A stretch of 64,000 bases of DNA from Calliopsis andreniformis (taxonomy: Eukaryota; Arthropoda; Insecta; Hymenoptera; Andrenidae), in NCBI RefSeq assembly GCF_051401765.1, contig NW_027480429.1, positions 12,404,157-12,468,156 of the forward strand, read 5' to 3'. The notes under the pieces were generated by a model. That model saw nothing but the letters and a program-made list of their open reading frames with translations, searched no databases and was not told the DNA's origin. Positions 11,957 through 24,853 of the stretch are shown one piece after another. Every line of letters begins with the position of its first letter. Position 1 is the first letter of the stretch. Made by a program: the position numbers and the translations under genes.

Positions 11957-12519
11957 ATATAAATACAACAGCCTTTCCATCGTATAAAAGGATTAATTGC
12001 AACCAGTTTGAACGTGATGGTCATTTCTCCTTTCCGGGCAACCTAGGCTTCACTCTAGGGCGTTGCTGCACTAGATCGAACAGCTAGGGCCTTAGAAGTC
12101 AACGCCAGAAGCATAAGATACAATATAAATACAACAGTTTTTCCATCGTATAAAACGAATAATTGCAACCAGTAAGAAACTTATGGTCATTTCTACTTTC
12201 CGAGCAACCTAGGCTTCACCCTAGGGCGTTGCTCCAACAGATTGAATAGTTAGGGCCTTAGAACTCTACGCCCGAACCATAAAATGCAAAAAAAATAAAA
12301 CAGTGTTTCCGACATATAACAGGAGTAATCGCGACCAGTTTGAAAGTGATGGCCAATTCTACGTTCCGGGCAACCTAGGCTTCACTCTAGGGCGTTGCTC
12401 CACCAGATCGAATAGTTAGTGCCTTAGAAGTCAACGCCAGAAGCATAAAATACAATATAAGTACAACAGCTTTTCCATCGTATAAAACGAATAATTGCAA
12501 CCAGTGTGAAAGTAATGGT

Positions 12520-12550
12520 CATTTCAACATTCCGGGAATCCTAGGCTTCA
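12520..12550 (+). other. Short sequence-patch replacement in copy c
   Basis: Copies a and b read TACGTTCCGAGCACCCCAGG here (for example around 8,547-8,566). Copy c instead reads CAACATTCCGGGAATCCTAGG, with identity resuming on both sides. Several changes cluster in under 35 bp. That looks like short conversion from another monomer rather than independent point mutations. Confidence 0.65.
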
Positions 12551-13283
12551 CTCTAGGGCGTTGCTCCACCACATCTAATAGCTACGGCCTTAGAAGTCAA
12601 CGCCAGAGGCATAAAGTACAATATAAATACAACAGCGTTTCCATCGTATAAAACGAATAATTGCAACCAGTGTGAAAGTTATGGTCATTTCCACATTCCG
12701 AGCAACCTAGGCTTCACTCTAGGGCGTTGCACCACCAGATCGAATAGTTAGGTCCTCAAAAGTAAACGCCAGAAGCATAAAATACGATATAAATACAACA
12801 GCCTTTCCATCGTATAAAAGGATTAATTGCAACCAGTTTGAACGTGATGGTCATTTCTCCTTTCCGGGCAACCTAGGCTTCACTCTAGGGCGTTGCTCCA
12901 CTAGGTCGAACAGCTAGGGCCTTAGAAGTCAACGCCAGATGCATAAAATACAATATAAATGCAACAGTTTTTCCATCGTATGAAACAAATAATTGCAATC
13001 AGTATGAAACTTATGGTCATTTCTACGTTCCGAGCAACCTAGGCTTCACCCTAGGGCGTTGCTCCAACGGATTGAATAGTTAGGGCCTTAGAAGTCAATG
13101 CCCGAACCATAAAATGCAAAAAAAATACAACAGTGTTTCCATTATGTAACAGGAATAATTGCAACCAGTTTGAAAGTGATTGCCAATTCTACGTTCCGGG
13201 CAACCTAGGTTTCACTCCAGGGCGTTGCTCCTCCAGACCGAATAGTTTCGGCCTAAGAAGTCAACGCCAGAAGCATAAAATAC

Positions 13284-13449
13284 GATATAAATACAACAGC
13301 CTTTCCATCGTATAAAAGGATTAATTGCAACCAGTTTGAAAGTGATGGCCAATTCTACGTTCCGGGCAACCTAGGCTTCACTCTAGGGCGTTGCTCCACC
13401 AGATCGAATAGTTAGTGCCTTAGAAGTCAACGCCAGAAGCATAAAATAC
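13284..13449 (+). repeat. Single-monomer insertion within copy c (166 bp)
   Basis: The offset to copy b is 3,979 before 13,284 and 4,145 from 13,450, an increase of exactly 166 bp. The added stretch starts like the monomer at 2,176 (TTTCCATCGTATAAAAGGATTAA) and ends like a B-type monomer (GTGATGGCCAATTC). It is thus a chimera from elsewhere in the unit rather than a copy of its neighbour. This is a clear whole-monomer indel between otherwise identical HOR copies. Confidence 0.85.
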
Positions 13450-14740
13450 AATATAAATACAACAGCTTTTCCACCGTATAAATAGAATAATTGCAACCAG
13501 CATGAAACTGATGGTCATTTCTACTTTCCGAGCAACCTAGGCTTCACTCTAGGGCGTTGCTCCACCAGATCGAACAGCTAGCGCCTTAGAAGTCAACGCC
13601 AGAAGCATAAAATACAATATAAATACAACAGCGTTTCCATCGTATAAAACGAATAATTGCAACCAGTGTGAAAGTTATGGTCATTTCTACATTCCGAGCA
13701 ACCTAGGATCCACTCTAGGGCGTTGCTCCACCAGATCGAATAGTTAGGTCCTTAGAAGTAAACGCCAGAAGCATAAAATACGATATAAATACAACAGCTG
13801 TTCCATTGTATAGAAGGAATAATTGCAAACAGTGTGAAGGTAATGGTCATTTCTACGTTCCGGGCAAGCTAGGCTTCACCCTAGGCCGTTGTTCCACCAG
13901 GTCGAATAGTTAGGGCCTAAGAAGTGATCACCAGAAGCATAAAATGCAATAAAAATGCAACAGTTTTTCCAATGTATAACAGAATTAATTGCAACCAGTT
14001 TGAAAGTGATGGTCATTTCTCCATTCCGGGCAACCTAGGCTTCACTCTAGGGCGTTGCTCCACTAGATCGAATAGCTAGGGCCTTAGGATTCAACGCCAG
14101 AAGCATAAAATACAATAAAAATACAACAGTTTCCATCGTATAACAGGAATAATTGCAACTAGTGTGAATATAATGGTCATTTCTACGTTCCGGGCAACCT
14201 ACGCTTCACTCTATGGCGTCGCTCCACCAGATGGAAAAGTTATGGCCTTAGAAGTCAACGCCAGAAGCATAAAATACAAAATAAATAGAACAGTTTTTCC
14301 ATTGTATATAAAGAATAATTGCTACCAGTATGAAAGATATGGTCATTTCAACGTTCCGGGCAACCTAGGCTTCCCTCTAGGGTGTTGCTCCACCAGATCG
14401 AGTAGTTAGGACCTAAGAAGTCAACTCCAGAAGCATAAAATACAATATAAATACAACAATTTTTCCATCGCATAAAACGAATAATTGCAACCAGTGTGAA
14501 AGTTATGGTCATTTCTACGTTCCGTGCAACCAAGGCTTCACTCTAGTGCTTTGTGCCACCAGATTGAATAGCTAGGGCCTAAGAAGTCAACGCCAGAAGC
14601 ATAAAATACTATAAAAATACAACAGTCCTTCCATCGTATAGCAGGAATAATTGCAACCAGTGTGAAAGTTATGGTCATTTCAACGTTCCGGGCAACCTAG
14701 GCTTCACTCTGGGACGTTGCTCCACAACATCGAATAGTTA

Positions 14741-16610
14741 GGGCCTTAGTAGTCGACGCCCAAAGCATAAAATACAGAATAAATAGAACAGCTTTTCCCT
14801 TGTATAAAACGAGTAAATGCAACCAGTGTGAAAGTTATGGTCATTTCTACGTTCCAGGCAACCTAGGCTTCACTCTAGGGCATTGTTCCACCAGATCGAA
14901 TAGTTAGGGCCTAAGAAGTTAACGTCAGAAGCATAAAATACAATACAAATGGAACAGTTTTTCCATCGTATAACATGAATAATTGCAACCAGTGTGAAAG
15001 TAATGATCATTTCGACGTTTCGGGCATCCTAGATTTAACAGTGAGGCACTGCTCCACCAGATCGAATACGTAGGGCCTTAGAAGTCAACGCAAGAAGCAT
15101 AAAATACAATATAAATACAACAGTTTTTCCATCTTATAAAACGAATAATTGCAACCAGTGTGAAAGTTATGGTCATTTCAACGTTCCGGGCAATGTAGGC
15201 TTCACCCTAGGGCGTTGCTCCACCAGATGGAATAGTTAGGGCCTAAGAAATCGACGCCAGAAGCATAAAATACAATATAAATACAACAGCTTTTCCATCG
15301 TATAAAATGTATAATTGCAAACAGTGTGAAGGTTATGGCCATTTCTACGTTTCGGGCACCCTAGGCTTCTCCCTAGGGCGTTGCTCCACCAAACCGAATA
15401 GCTAGGGCCTTAGAAGTCAACGCCCAAAGCATAAAATACAATAAAAGTACAACAGTCCTTCCATCGTATAACAGGAAGAATGCACCCAGTGTGAAGGTAA
15501 TGGTCTTTTCTACGTTCCGGGCAACCTAGGCTTCACTCTAGGGTGGTGCTCCACCAGATCAAACTGTTAGGGCCTAAGGAGTCAACGCCAGACGCATAAA
15601 ATACAATATAAATACAGCAGCTTTTCATCGTATATAATGTATATTTGGAAACAGTGTGAAAGGTATGGTCATTTCTACGTTCTGGACAACCCAGGCTTCA
15701 ATCTAGGGCGTTGTTCCACCAGATCAAATAGCTAAGGACTTAGTAGTCAACGCCAGAATCATAAAATACAATAAAAATACAACAGTTTTTCCATCGTAAA
15801 CAGGAATAATTGCATCCAGTGTGAAAGTACTGGTCATTTCTACGTTCCGTGTAACCTAGGCTTCACTCTAGGGCGTTGCTGCACCAGATCGAATAGTTAG
15901 CGCCTGAGAAGTCAACCCCTGAAGCAAAAAACACAATAAAAATACAACAATCTTTCCATAGTATAACAGGAATAATTGCAGCCAGTGTGAAAGTACTGGT
16001 CATTTCTACGTTCCGGGTAACCTAGGCTTCACTCTAGGGCGTTGCTCGACCAGATCGCATAGTTAGGGCCTAAGAAGTCAACGCCAGAAGTATAAAATAC
16101 AATATAAATACAACAGTTTTTCCATCATATTAAGCGAATAATTGCAACCAGTGTGAAAGTGATGGTCATTTCTACATTCTGGGCAACCTAGGCTTGACTC
16201 TAGGGCGTTGCTCCACCAGATCGAATAGTTAGGGACTTAGAATTCAACGCCAGAAGTATAAAATACAATATAAATACAACAGTTTTTCCTACGTGTAAAG
16301 CGAGCAATTGCAACCAGTGTGAAAGTTATTGTCATTTCTACGTTCCGCGCAACCTAGGCGTCACACTAGGGCGTTGCTGCACCAGATCGAATAGCTAGGG
16401 ACTTAGACGTCAGCGCCAGAAGCATGAAATATAATAAAAATACAACAGTTGTTCGATCGTATAACAGGAATAATTGCAACCAGTGTGAAAGTAATGGGCA
16501 TTTCTACGTTCCGTGCAACCAAGGATTCGCACTAGGGCGTTGCACCAGCAGGTCGAATAGCTAGGGCCTAAGAAAACAACTCCAGACACATAAGATACAG
16601 TAAAAATGCA
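14741..16610 (+). repeat. Segment shared with 33,650-35,519 (offset ~18,909)
   Basis: Marker sites align at a constant offset: GTCGACGCCC at 14,752 and 33,661, GCTCGACCAGATCGCAT at ~16,045 and ~34,955, and ACTTAGACGT at 16,401 and 35,310. About 1.9 kb (11 monomers) from the end of array I and the flank beyond it is therefore also present inside array II. A ~100-bp patch near 35,170-35,270 does not match. It resembles the monomer near 27,715-27,800 and looks like a later replacement. Confidence 0.8.
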
Positions 16611-18800
16611 TCAGTTTTTCCATCGTATAAAAAGAATAATTGCAACCAGTGTGAAAGTAATGATCATTGCTACGTTCCGGGCAACCTAGGCACACTCTAG
16701 GGTGTTTCTCCACCACATCGAATAGCAACGACCTTAGAAGTCAACGCCTGAAGCATAAAATACAATATAAATACATCAGCTTTTCCATCGTATAATACGA
16801 ATAATTGCAACCAGTATGAAAGTTATGGTCATTTCTACGTTCCGGGCAACCTAGGCTTCACTCTAGGGCGTTGCTCCACAACATCGAATAGTTAGGGATT
16901 TAGTAGTCGACGCCCGAAGCATAAAATACAAAATAAATAGAACAGTTTTTCCATTGTATAAAACGAATAAATGCAACCAGTGTGAAAGTTATGGTCATTC
17001 ATACGATCCGTGCAACCTAGGCTTCACTCTAGTTCGTTGTGCCACCAGATCGAATAGCTAGGGCCTAAGAAGTCAACGACAGAAGCATAAAATACTATAA
17101 AAATACAACAGTCCTTCAATCGTATAACAGGAATAATTGCAACCAGTGTGAAAGTAATGGTCATTTCTACGTTCCGGGCAACCTAGGTTTCGCTCTAGGG
17201 TGTTGCTCCACCAGATCGAATAGCTAGGCACTTAGACGTCAGCGCCAGAAGCGTAAAATATAATAAAAATACAATAGTTGTTCCATCGTATAACAGGAAT
17301 AATTGCAACCAGTGTGAAAGTAATGGGCATTTCTACGTTCCATGCAACCTAGGATTCGCACTAGGGCGTTGCACCACCAGGTCGAATAGCTAGGGCCTTA
17401 GAAAACTACTCCAGACGCATAAGATACAGTAAAAATACAACAGTCCTTCCATCGTATAACAGGAATAATTGCAACCAGTGTGAATGTAATGGTCATTACT
17501 ACGTTGCGGGCAACCTAGGCTTCGCTCTAGGATATTGCACCACCAGGTCGAATAGGTAGGGCATTAGAAAACAACTCCAGACGCATAAAATACAATAAAA
17601 ATACAACAGTTTTTCCATCGTATAAAAAGAATAATTGCAAACAGTGTGAAAGTAATGGACATTTCTATGTTTCGGGCAACATACGCTTCACTCTTGGACG
17701 TTGCACCACGAGATCGAATAGCTAGGGCCTAAGAAGTCAACGCCAGAACCATAAAATACAATAAATATACAACAGTCCTTCCATCGTATAACAGGAATAA
17801 TTGCAACCCCTGTGAAGGTAATGGACATTTCTACGTTCCGTGCAACCAAGGCTTCGCTCTAGGGTGTTGCTCCACCACATCGAATAGCTGCGACCTTAGA
17901 AGTCAACGCCTGAAGCATAAAATACAATATAAATACAACAGCTTTTCCATCGCATAAAACGACTAATTGCAACCAGTGTGAAAGCTATGGTCATTTCTAC
18001 GTTCCGGGCAACCTAGGCTTCACTCTAGGGCGTTGATCCACGACATCGAATAGTTAGGGCCTTAGTAGTCGACGCCCGAAGCATAAAATACAAAATATAT
18101 AGAACAGTTTTTCCATTGTATAAAACGAATAACTGCAACCAGTGTGAAAGTTATGGCCATTTCTACGTTCCGGGCAACCTAGGCTTGACCCTAGGGCGTT
18201 GTTCCACCAGATCCAATAGTTAGGGCCTAAGAAGTCAACGCCAGAAGCATAAAATACGATATAGATACAACAGCTTTTCCATCGTATAAAACGAATAATG
18301 GTAACCAGTGCGAAAGTTATGGTCATTACTACGTTCCTGGCAACCTAGGCTTCACCCTAGGGCGCTGTTCCACCAGATGGAATAGTTGGGGCCTAAGAAG
18401 TCAACGCCAGAAGCATAAAATAGGATATAATTTCAACAGCTTTTCCATCGTGTAAAACGAATAATGGTAACCAGTGTGAAAGTTGTGGTCATTTCTACGT
18501 TCCGGTCAACCTAGGCTTCAGTCTAGGACGTTGCTACACCAGATGGAATAGTTAGGGCCTATGAAGTCAACGCCAGAAGCTTAAAATACAATATAAGTAC
18601 AACAGCTTTTCCATCGTATATAATGTATATTTGCAACCAGTGTGAAAGTTATGGTCATTTCTCCTTCCCGGGCAACCTAGGCTTCACTCTAGGGCGTTGC
18701 TCCACCAGATCGAATAGTTAGGACCTTAGAAGTCAGCGCCAGAAGCATAAAATACAATAAAGATGCAACAGTTTTTCCATCATATAACAGGAATAATTGC
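16055..18800 (+). repeat. Divergent monomeric satellite, left part
   Basis: All ~16 monomers here keep the family landmarks but show no tandem higher-order period within the stretch. Distinct variants include GCACACTCTAGGGTG with a 3-bp deletion near 16,690, ACTTAGACGTCAGCGCC near 16,405 and 17,235, and GAAAACAACTCCAGACRCATAAG near 16,573. No ORF or other element stands out. Parts were copied into array II. Confidence 0.8.
17251..18120 (+). repeat. Source or sister block of 26,378-27,247 and 39,315-40,184
   Basis: GCGTAAAATATAATAAAAATAC at 17,251 recurs at 26,378 (offset 9,127, about 55 monomers). The following five monomers keep the same order of variants, including GGATATTGCACMAC, CATACGCTTCACTCTTGGACG and GCTGCGACC. 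The block appears again in array II copy B. It links the divergent stretch to HOR array II and suggests that array II was partly assembled from such monomers. Confidence 0.75.
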
Positions 18801-20230
18801 AAACAGTGTGAAGGTAATTGTATGTTCTACTTTCCGAGCAACCTAAGCTTCACCCTAGGGCGTTGCTCCAACGGATTGAATAGTTGGGGCCTTAGAAGTC
18901 AACGCCCGAACCATAAAATGCAAACAAAATACAACAGTGTTTCCATCATATAACAGGAATAATTGCTACCAGTTTGAAAGTGATGGCCAATTCTACGTTG
19001 CAGGCAACCTAGGCTTCAGTCTAGGGCGTTGCTCCACCAGATCGAATAGATAGTGCCTTAGAAGTCAACGCCAGAAGCATAGAATACAATATAAATACAA
19101 CAGTTTTTCCATCGTATAAAACGAATAATTGCAACCAGGATGAAACTTATGGTCATTTCTACTTTCCGAGCAACCTTGGCTTCACTCTAGGGCGTTGCTC
19201 CACCAGATCGAATAGTTAGGTCCTTAGAAGTCAACGCCAGAAGCATAAAATACAATATAAATACAACAGTATTTCCATCGTATAAAACTAATAATTGCAA
19301 CCAGTATGAAACTTTTGGTCATTTCTACTTTCCGAGCAACCTAAGCTTCACCCTAGGGCGTTGCTCCAACGGATTGAATAGTTAGGGCCTTAGAAGTCAA
19401 CGCCCCAACCATAAAATGCAAAAAAAATACAACAGTGTTTCCAACATATAACAGGAATAATTGCAACCATTTTGAAAGTGATGGCCAATTCTACGTTCCG
19501 GGCAACCTAGGCTTCACTCTATTGCGTTGCTCCACCAGATCGAATAGTTGGTGCCTTAGAAGTCAACGCCAGAAGCATAAAATACAATATAAATACAACA
19601 GTTTTTCCATCGTATAAAACGAATAATTGCAACCAGTATGAAACTTATGGTCATTTCTACTTTCCGAGCAACCTAGGCTTCACCATAGGGCCTTGCTCCA
19701 ACAGATGGAATAGTTAGGGCCTTAGAAGTCAACGCCCGAACCATAAAATGCAAAAAAAATACAACAGTGTTTCCATAATATAACAGGAATAATTGCAACC
19801 AATTTGGAAAGTGATGGCCAATTCTACGTTCCGGGCAACCTAGGCTTCACTCTAGGGCGTTGCTCCACCATATCGAATAGTTAGTGCCTTAGAAGTCAAC
19901 GCCAGAAGCATAAAATACAACATAAATACAACAGCTTTTCCATCGTATAAAACGAATAATTGCAACCAGTATGAAAATTATGGTCATTTCTACTTTCCTA
20001 GCAACCTAGGCTTCACCCTAGGTCGTTGCTCCAACAGATTGAATAGTTAGGGCCTTAGAACTCTACGCCCGAACCATAAAATGCAAAAAAAATACAACAG
20101 TGTTTCCATCATATAACAGGAATAATTGCGACCAGCTTGAAAGTGATGGCCAATTCTACGTTCCGGGCAACCTAGGCTTCACTCTAGGGCGTTGCTCCAC
20201 CAGATCGAACAGCTAGCGCCTTAGAAGTCA
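18800..20230 (+). repeat. Island of alternating A/B dimers
   Basis: Between divergent monomers, about nine monomers switch to the A/B grammar of arrays I and IV: TCTACTTTCCGAGCAACC in A copies and GATGGCCAATTCTACG in B copies, with A8-tract B monomers near 19,415, 19,755 and 20,085. The variants CACCATAGGGCCTTGC near 19,680 and GGTCGTTGC near 20,021 relate it closely to the 376-800 part of array I. It could be a relic or a transposed copy of array I dimers. Confidence 0.75.
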
Positions 20231-23200
20231 ACGCCAGAAGCATAAAATACAATATAAATACAACACGTTTCCATCGTATAAAACGAATAATTGCAACCAG
20301 TGTGAAAGTTATGGTCACTTCTACGTTCCGAGCAACCTAGGATCCACTCTAGGGCGTTGCTCCACCAGATCGAATAGTTAGGTCCTTAGAAGTAAACGCC
20401 AGAAGCATAAAATACGATATAAATACAACAGCGTTTGCATCGTATAAAACGAATAATTGCAACCAGTGTGAAAGTTATGGTCATTTCTACATTCCGAGCA
20501 ACCTAGGATTCACTCTAGGGCATTGCTCCACCAGATCGAATAGTTAGGTCCTTAGAAGTCAACGCCCGAAGCATGAAATACAACATAAATAGAACAGTTT
20601 TTCCATTGTATAAAACGAATAATTGCTATCAGTGTGAAAGTTATGGTAATTTCTACGTTCCGGGCAACATAGGCTTCACTCTTGGACGTTGCTCAGCGAG
20701 ATCGAATCGTTAGGGCCTAGGAAGTCAACGCCAGAAGCATAAATTACAATGTAAATACAACAGTTTTTCCATCGTACAGCAGGAATAATTGCAAACAGTT
20801 TGAAAGACATGGTCATTTCTACGTTCCGGGTAACCTAGGCTTCACTCTATGGCGTTGTTCCACCACATCGAATAGCTACGGCCTTAGAAGTCAACGCCTG
20901 AATCATAAAATACGATAAAAATACAACAGTTTTTTCATCGTATAACAGGAATAATTGCAACAAGCGCGAAGGTAATGTTCATTTCTACGATCCGGGCAAC
21001 CTAGGCTTCACTGTAGGGCGTTGCTCCACTAGGTCGAATAGCTAGGGCCTTAGAAGTCAACGCCAGAAGCATAAAATACAATATAAATACAACAGCTTTT
21101 CCATCGTATAACAGGAATAACAGCAACCAGTGTGAAAGATATGTTCATTTCTACGTTCCGGGCAACCTAGGGTTCACTCTAGGGCGTTGGTCCACCAGAT
21201 CGAATCGTTAGGGCCTAGGAAGTCAACGCCAGAAGCATAAATTACAATATATATACAACAGTTTTTCCATCGTATAGCAGGAATAATTGCAACCAGTTTG
21301 AAAGATATGGTCATTTCTACTTTCCGGGCAACCTATGCTTCACCCTAGGGCGTTGCTCCAACAGATTGAGGAGTCATGGCCTTAGAAGTCAACGCCCGAA
21401 GCATAGAATGCAATAAAAATACAATCGTTTTTCCATCGTACAACAGGAATAATTGAAACCAGTTTGAAAGTGATGGTCATTTCTACGTTCCGGGCAACCT
21501 AGGCTTCACTCTAGGGCGTTGCTCCACCAGATCGAATAGTTAGCGCCTTAGAAGTCAACGCCAGAAGCGTAAAATACAATATAAATACAACAGCTTTTCC
21601 ATCGTATACCAGGAATAATAGCAACCAGTGTGAAAGATATGGTCATTTCTACGTTCCGGGCAGCCTAGGGTTCACTCTAGGGCGTTGGTCCACGAGATCC
21701 AATAGTTAGGGCCTATGAAATCAACGCCAGAAGCACCGAATACAAAATACATGGAACAGCTTTTCAATGATATAACAGGAATAATAGCAACCAGTGTGAA
21801 TGTAATTGTCATTTCTACGTTCCAGGCAACCTAGGCTTCACTCTAGGGCGTTGCTCGACCACGTCGAATAGCTACGGCCTTAGAAGACAACGCAAGAAGC
21901 ATAAAATACAATATAAATAGAACAGTTTTTCAATTGTATACCATAAATAATTGCCACCAGTGTCAAAGTAATGATCATTTCGGCGTTTCGGGAATCCTAG
22001 TCTTAAATCAGAGGCATTGCTCCACCAGATCGAATAGTTAGGGCCTAAGAAGTCAACGCCAGAAGCATAAAATACCATATAAATACAACAGCTTTTCCAT
22101 CGTATAAAACGAATAATTGGAACCAGTGAGAATGTTATGGTCATTTCTACGTTCCGGGCAACATAGGCTTCACCCTAGGTCATTCTTCTACAAGATCGAA
22201 TGTTTAGGGCCTAAGAGGTGAACGCCAGAAGCATAAAATACAATATAAATGCAGCAGTTTTTCAATCGTATGAAATCAATGATTGCAAACCTTCTGAAAG
22301 TGGCGGTCATTTCTACGTTCCGGGCAACCTAGGCTTCACTCTAGGGCGTTGTTCCCCCAGACTGAATAGTTAGGCCCTAAGAAGTCAACGCCAGAAGCAT
22401 AAAATACAATAAAAATATAACAGTTTTTCCATCGTATAACAGGAGTAATTGCAACCATTGTGAAAGATATGGTCATTTATACGTTTCGGGCATCCTAGAC
22501 TTAACTCTGAGGCATTGCTCCACCAGATCGAAGAGTTAGGGCCTTAGAAGTCAACGCCTGAAGCATAAAATACAATAAAAATACAATAGTTTTTCCATCG
22601 TATAACAGGAATAATTGCAACAAGAGTGAGGGAAATGGTCAATTCTACGTTCCGGCCAACCTAGGCTTCACTCTAGGGAGTCGCACCACCAGATCGAAAA
22701 TTTAGGGCCTAAGAAGTCAACGCCAGAAGCATAAAATAAAATATAAATACAACAGTTTTTCCATCGTATAAAAAGAATAATTGCAAGCAGTGTGAAACTA
22801 ATGGTCATTTCTGCGTTCCGGGAAACATACGCTTCACTCTTGGACGTTGACACACCAGATCGAACAGCTAGGACCTTAGAAGTCAACGCCAGAAGCAGAA
22901 AATACAAGAAAAATGCAACTGTTTTTCCATTGTATAACAGGAATAATTGCAACCAGTGTGAAATTAATGGTCATTTCTAAGTTCCGGGCGACCTAGGCTT
23001 CACTATAGGGCGTTACTCCACGAGATCGAATAGCTAGGGCCTTAGAAGTCAACGCCAGAAGCATAAAATAAAATAAAAATACAACAGCCTTTCCATCGCA
23101 TAACAGGAATAATTGCAACCTGTGTGAAAGATATGGCCATTTCTACGTTCCGGGAACCCTAGGCTTCAGACTAGGGCGTTGCTCCACCAGATCGAATAGT

Positions 23201-23705
23201 TAGGGACTTACAATTCAACGCCAGAAGCATAAAATACAATAAAAACTAATCAGTTTTTCCTTCGTATAAAAAGAATAATTGCAACCAGTCTGAAAGTAAT
23301 GGTCATTTCTACGCTTCGGGCAACATACGCTTCACTATTGGACGTTGCCCCACGAGATCGAATAGCTACGACCTTAGAAGTCAGCACCTGAAACATAAAA
23401 TACAGTAAAAATACAACAGTTTCTCCATCGTATAGCATGAGTAATTGCAACCAGTGTGAAAGTAATGGTCATTTCTACGTTCCGGGCAACCAAGACTTCA
23501 CTCTAGGGTGTTGCTCCACCTGATCGAATACCTAGGGACTTAGAGGTCAGCGCCAGAAGCATAAAATATAATAAACATAAAACAGCTGTCCATCGTATAA
23601 CAGGAATAATTGCAACCAGTGTGAATGTAATGGTCATTTCTACGTTCCGGGCAACCTGGGCTTCAGTATAGGGCGTTGCTCCACCAGATCGAATAGCTAG
23701 GGACT
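20231..23705 (+). repeat. Divergent monomeric satellite, right part
   Basis: This stretch holds about 21 monomers with high mutual divergence and no visible HOR. One monomer near 21,960-22,040 belongs to the CENP-B-box-like class (TTCGGCGTTTCGGG at 21,979). Some copies carry unusual substitutions in otherwise constant blocks, such as GGGCGTTGGTCCACCAG near 21,183 and GGTCATTCTTCTACAAG near 22,178. Open frames on either strand here are repeat by-products. Confidence 0.78.
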
Positions 23706-24272
23706 TAGGATTCAACGCCAGAAGCATAAAATACAATAAAAATACAACAGTTTCCATCGTATAACAGGAATAATTGCAACTAGTGTGAATATAATGGTCA
23801 TTTCTACGTTCCGGGCAACCTACGCTTCACTCTATGGCGTTGCTCCACCAGATGGAAAAGTTATGGCCTTAGAAGTCAACGCCAGAAGCATAAAATACAA
23901 AATAAATAGAACAGTTTTTCCATTGTATATAACGAATAATTGCTACCAGTATGAAAGTTATGGTCATTTCAACGTTCCGGGCAACCTAGGCTTCCCTCTA
24001 GGGTGTTGCTCCACCAGATCGAGTAGTTAGGACCTAAGAAGTCAACTCCAGAAGCATAAAATACAATATAAATACAACAATTTTTCCATCGCATAAAACG
24101 AATAATTGCAACCAGTGTGAAAGTTATGGTCATTTCTACGTTCCGTGCAACCAAGGCTTCACTCTAGTGCTTTGTGCCACCAGATTGAATAGCTAGGGCC
24201 TAAGAAGTCAACGCCAGAAGCATAAAATACTATAAAAATACAACAGTCCTTCCATCGTATAGCAGGAATAAT
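23706..24272 (+). repeat. Displaced copy of an array I block
   Basis: Identity to 14,085-14,651 at an offset of 9,621 (about 58 monomers) runs through three and a half monomers, with only scattered differences (for example GGCGTTGCTCC here against GGCGTCGCTCC in array I). The same block is also at 4,139 and 9,944 in array I. The copy ends near 24,272, where the flank changes to AATGGTCATTTCTACG. It shows exchange between array I and the divergent stretch. Confidence 0.82.
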
Positions 24273-24523
24273 TCCAACCAGTGTGAAAGTAATGGTCATT
24301 TCTACGTTCCGGGCAACCTAGGCCTCGCTCTAGGGTGTCGCTCCACCAGATCGAATAGTGAGCGCCTGAGAAGTCAACCCCCTGAAGCAAAAAACACAAT
24401 AAAAATACAACAATCTTTCCATAGTATAAAAAGAATAATTGCAGCCAGTGTGAAAGTACTGGTCATTTCTACATTCCGAGCCACCTAGGCTTCACTCTAG
24501 GGCGTTGCTCCACCAGATCGAAT

Positions 24524-24853
24524 AGTTAGGTCCTTAGAAGTCAACGCCAGAAGCATAAAATACGATATAAAGACAACAGCTTTTCCATCGTATAAAAGGA
24601 ATAATTGCAAACAGTGTGAAAGTAATGGTCATTTCTACGTTCGGGCAACCTAGGCTTCACTCTACGGCGTTGTTCCACCAGATCGAATAGTTAGGTCCTT
24701 AGAAGTCAACGCCAGAAGCATAAAATACGATATAAAGACAACAGCTTTTCCATCGTATAAAAGGAATAATTGCAAACAGTGTGAAAGTAATGGTCATTTC
24801 TACGTTCGGGCAACCTAGGCTTCACTCTACGGCGTTGTTCCACCAGATCGAAT
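24524..24853 (+). repeat. Two adjacent near-identical 165-bp monomers
   Basis: TACGATATAAAGACAACAGC at 24,561 recurs at 24,726, exactly 165 bp later. Both copies share the GTTCGGGCAACC deletion (one C missing from the usual GTTCCGGGC) and CTACGGCGTTGTTCC. Adjacent identical monomers are exceptional in this window, so this is probably a very recent single-monomer duplication just before array II. The same one-base-deleted monomer type recurs inside array II near 27,955, 32,270, 36,913, 40,895 and 48,360. Confidence 0.8.

Larger units (their letters stand above)
11957..16054 (+). repeat. HOR array I, third copy c, 5'-truncated (4.1 kb)
   Basis: From ~11,957 the sequence continues as if from 7,978 of copy b (offset 3,979, about 24 monomers), so the first ~11 monomers of the unit are missing. 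The offset rises to 4,145 after 13,284 because one extra monomer is present. The copy ends at 16,054. There copies a and b have the chimeric CAGACCG, whereas this copy continues as CAGATCGCAT into flanking satellite. This copy therefore probably preserves the pre-recombination right edge of the unit. Confidence 0.88.
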
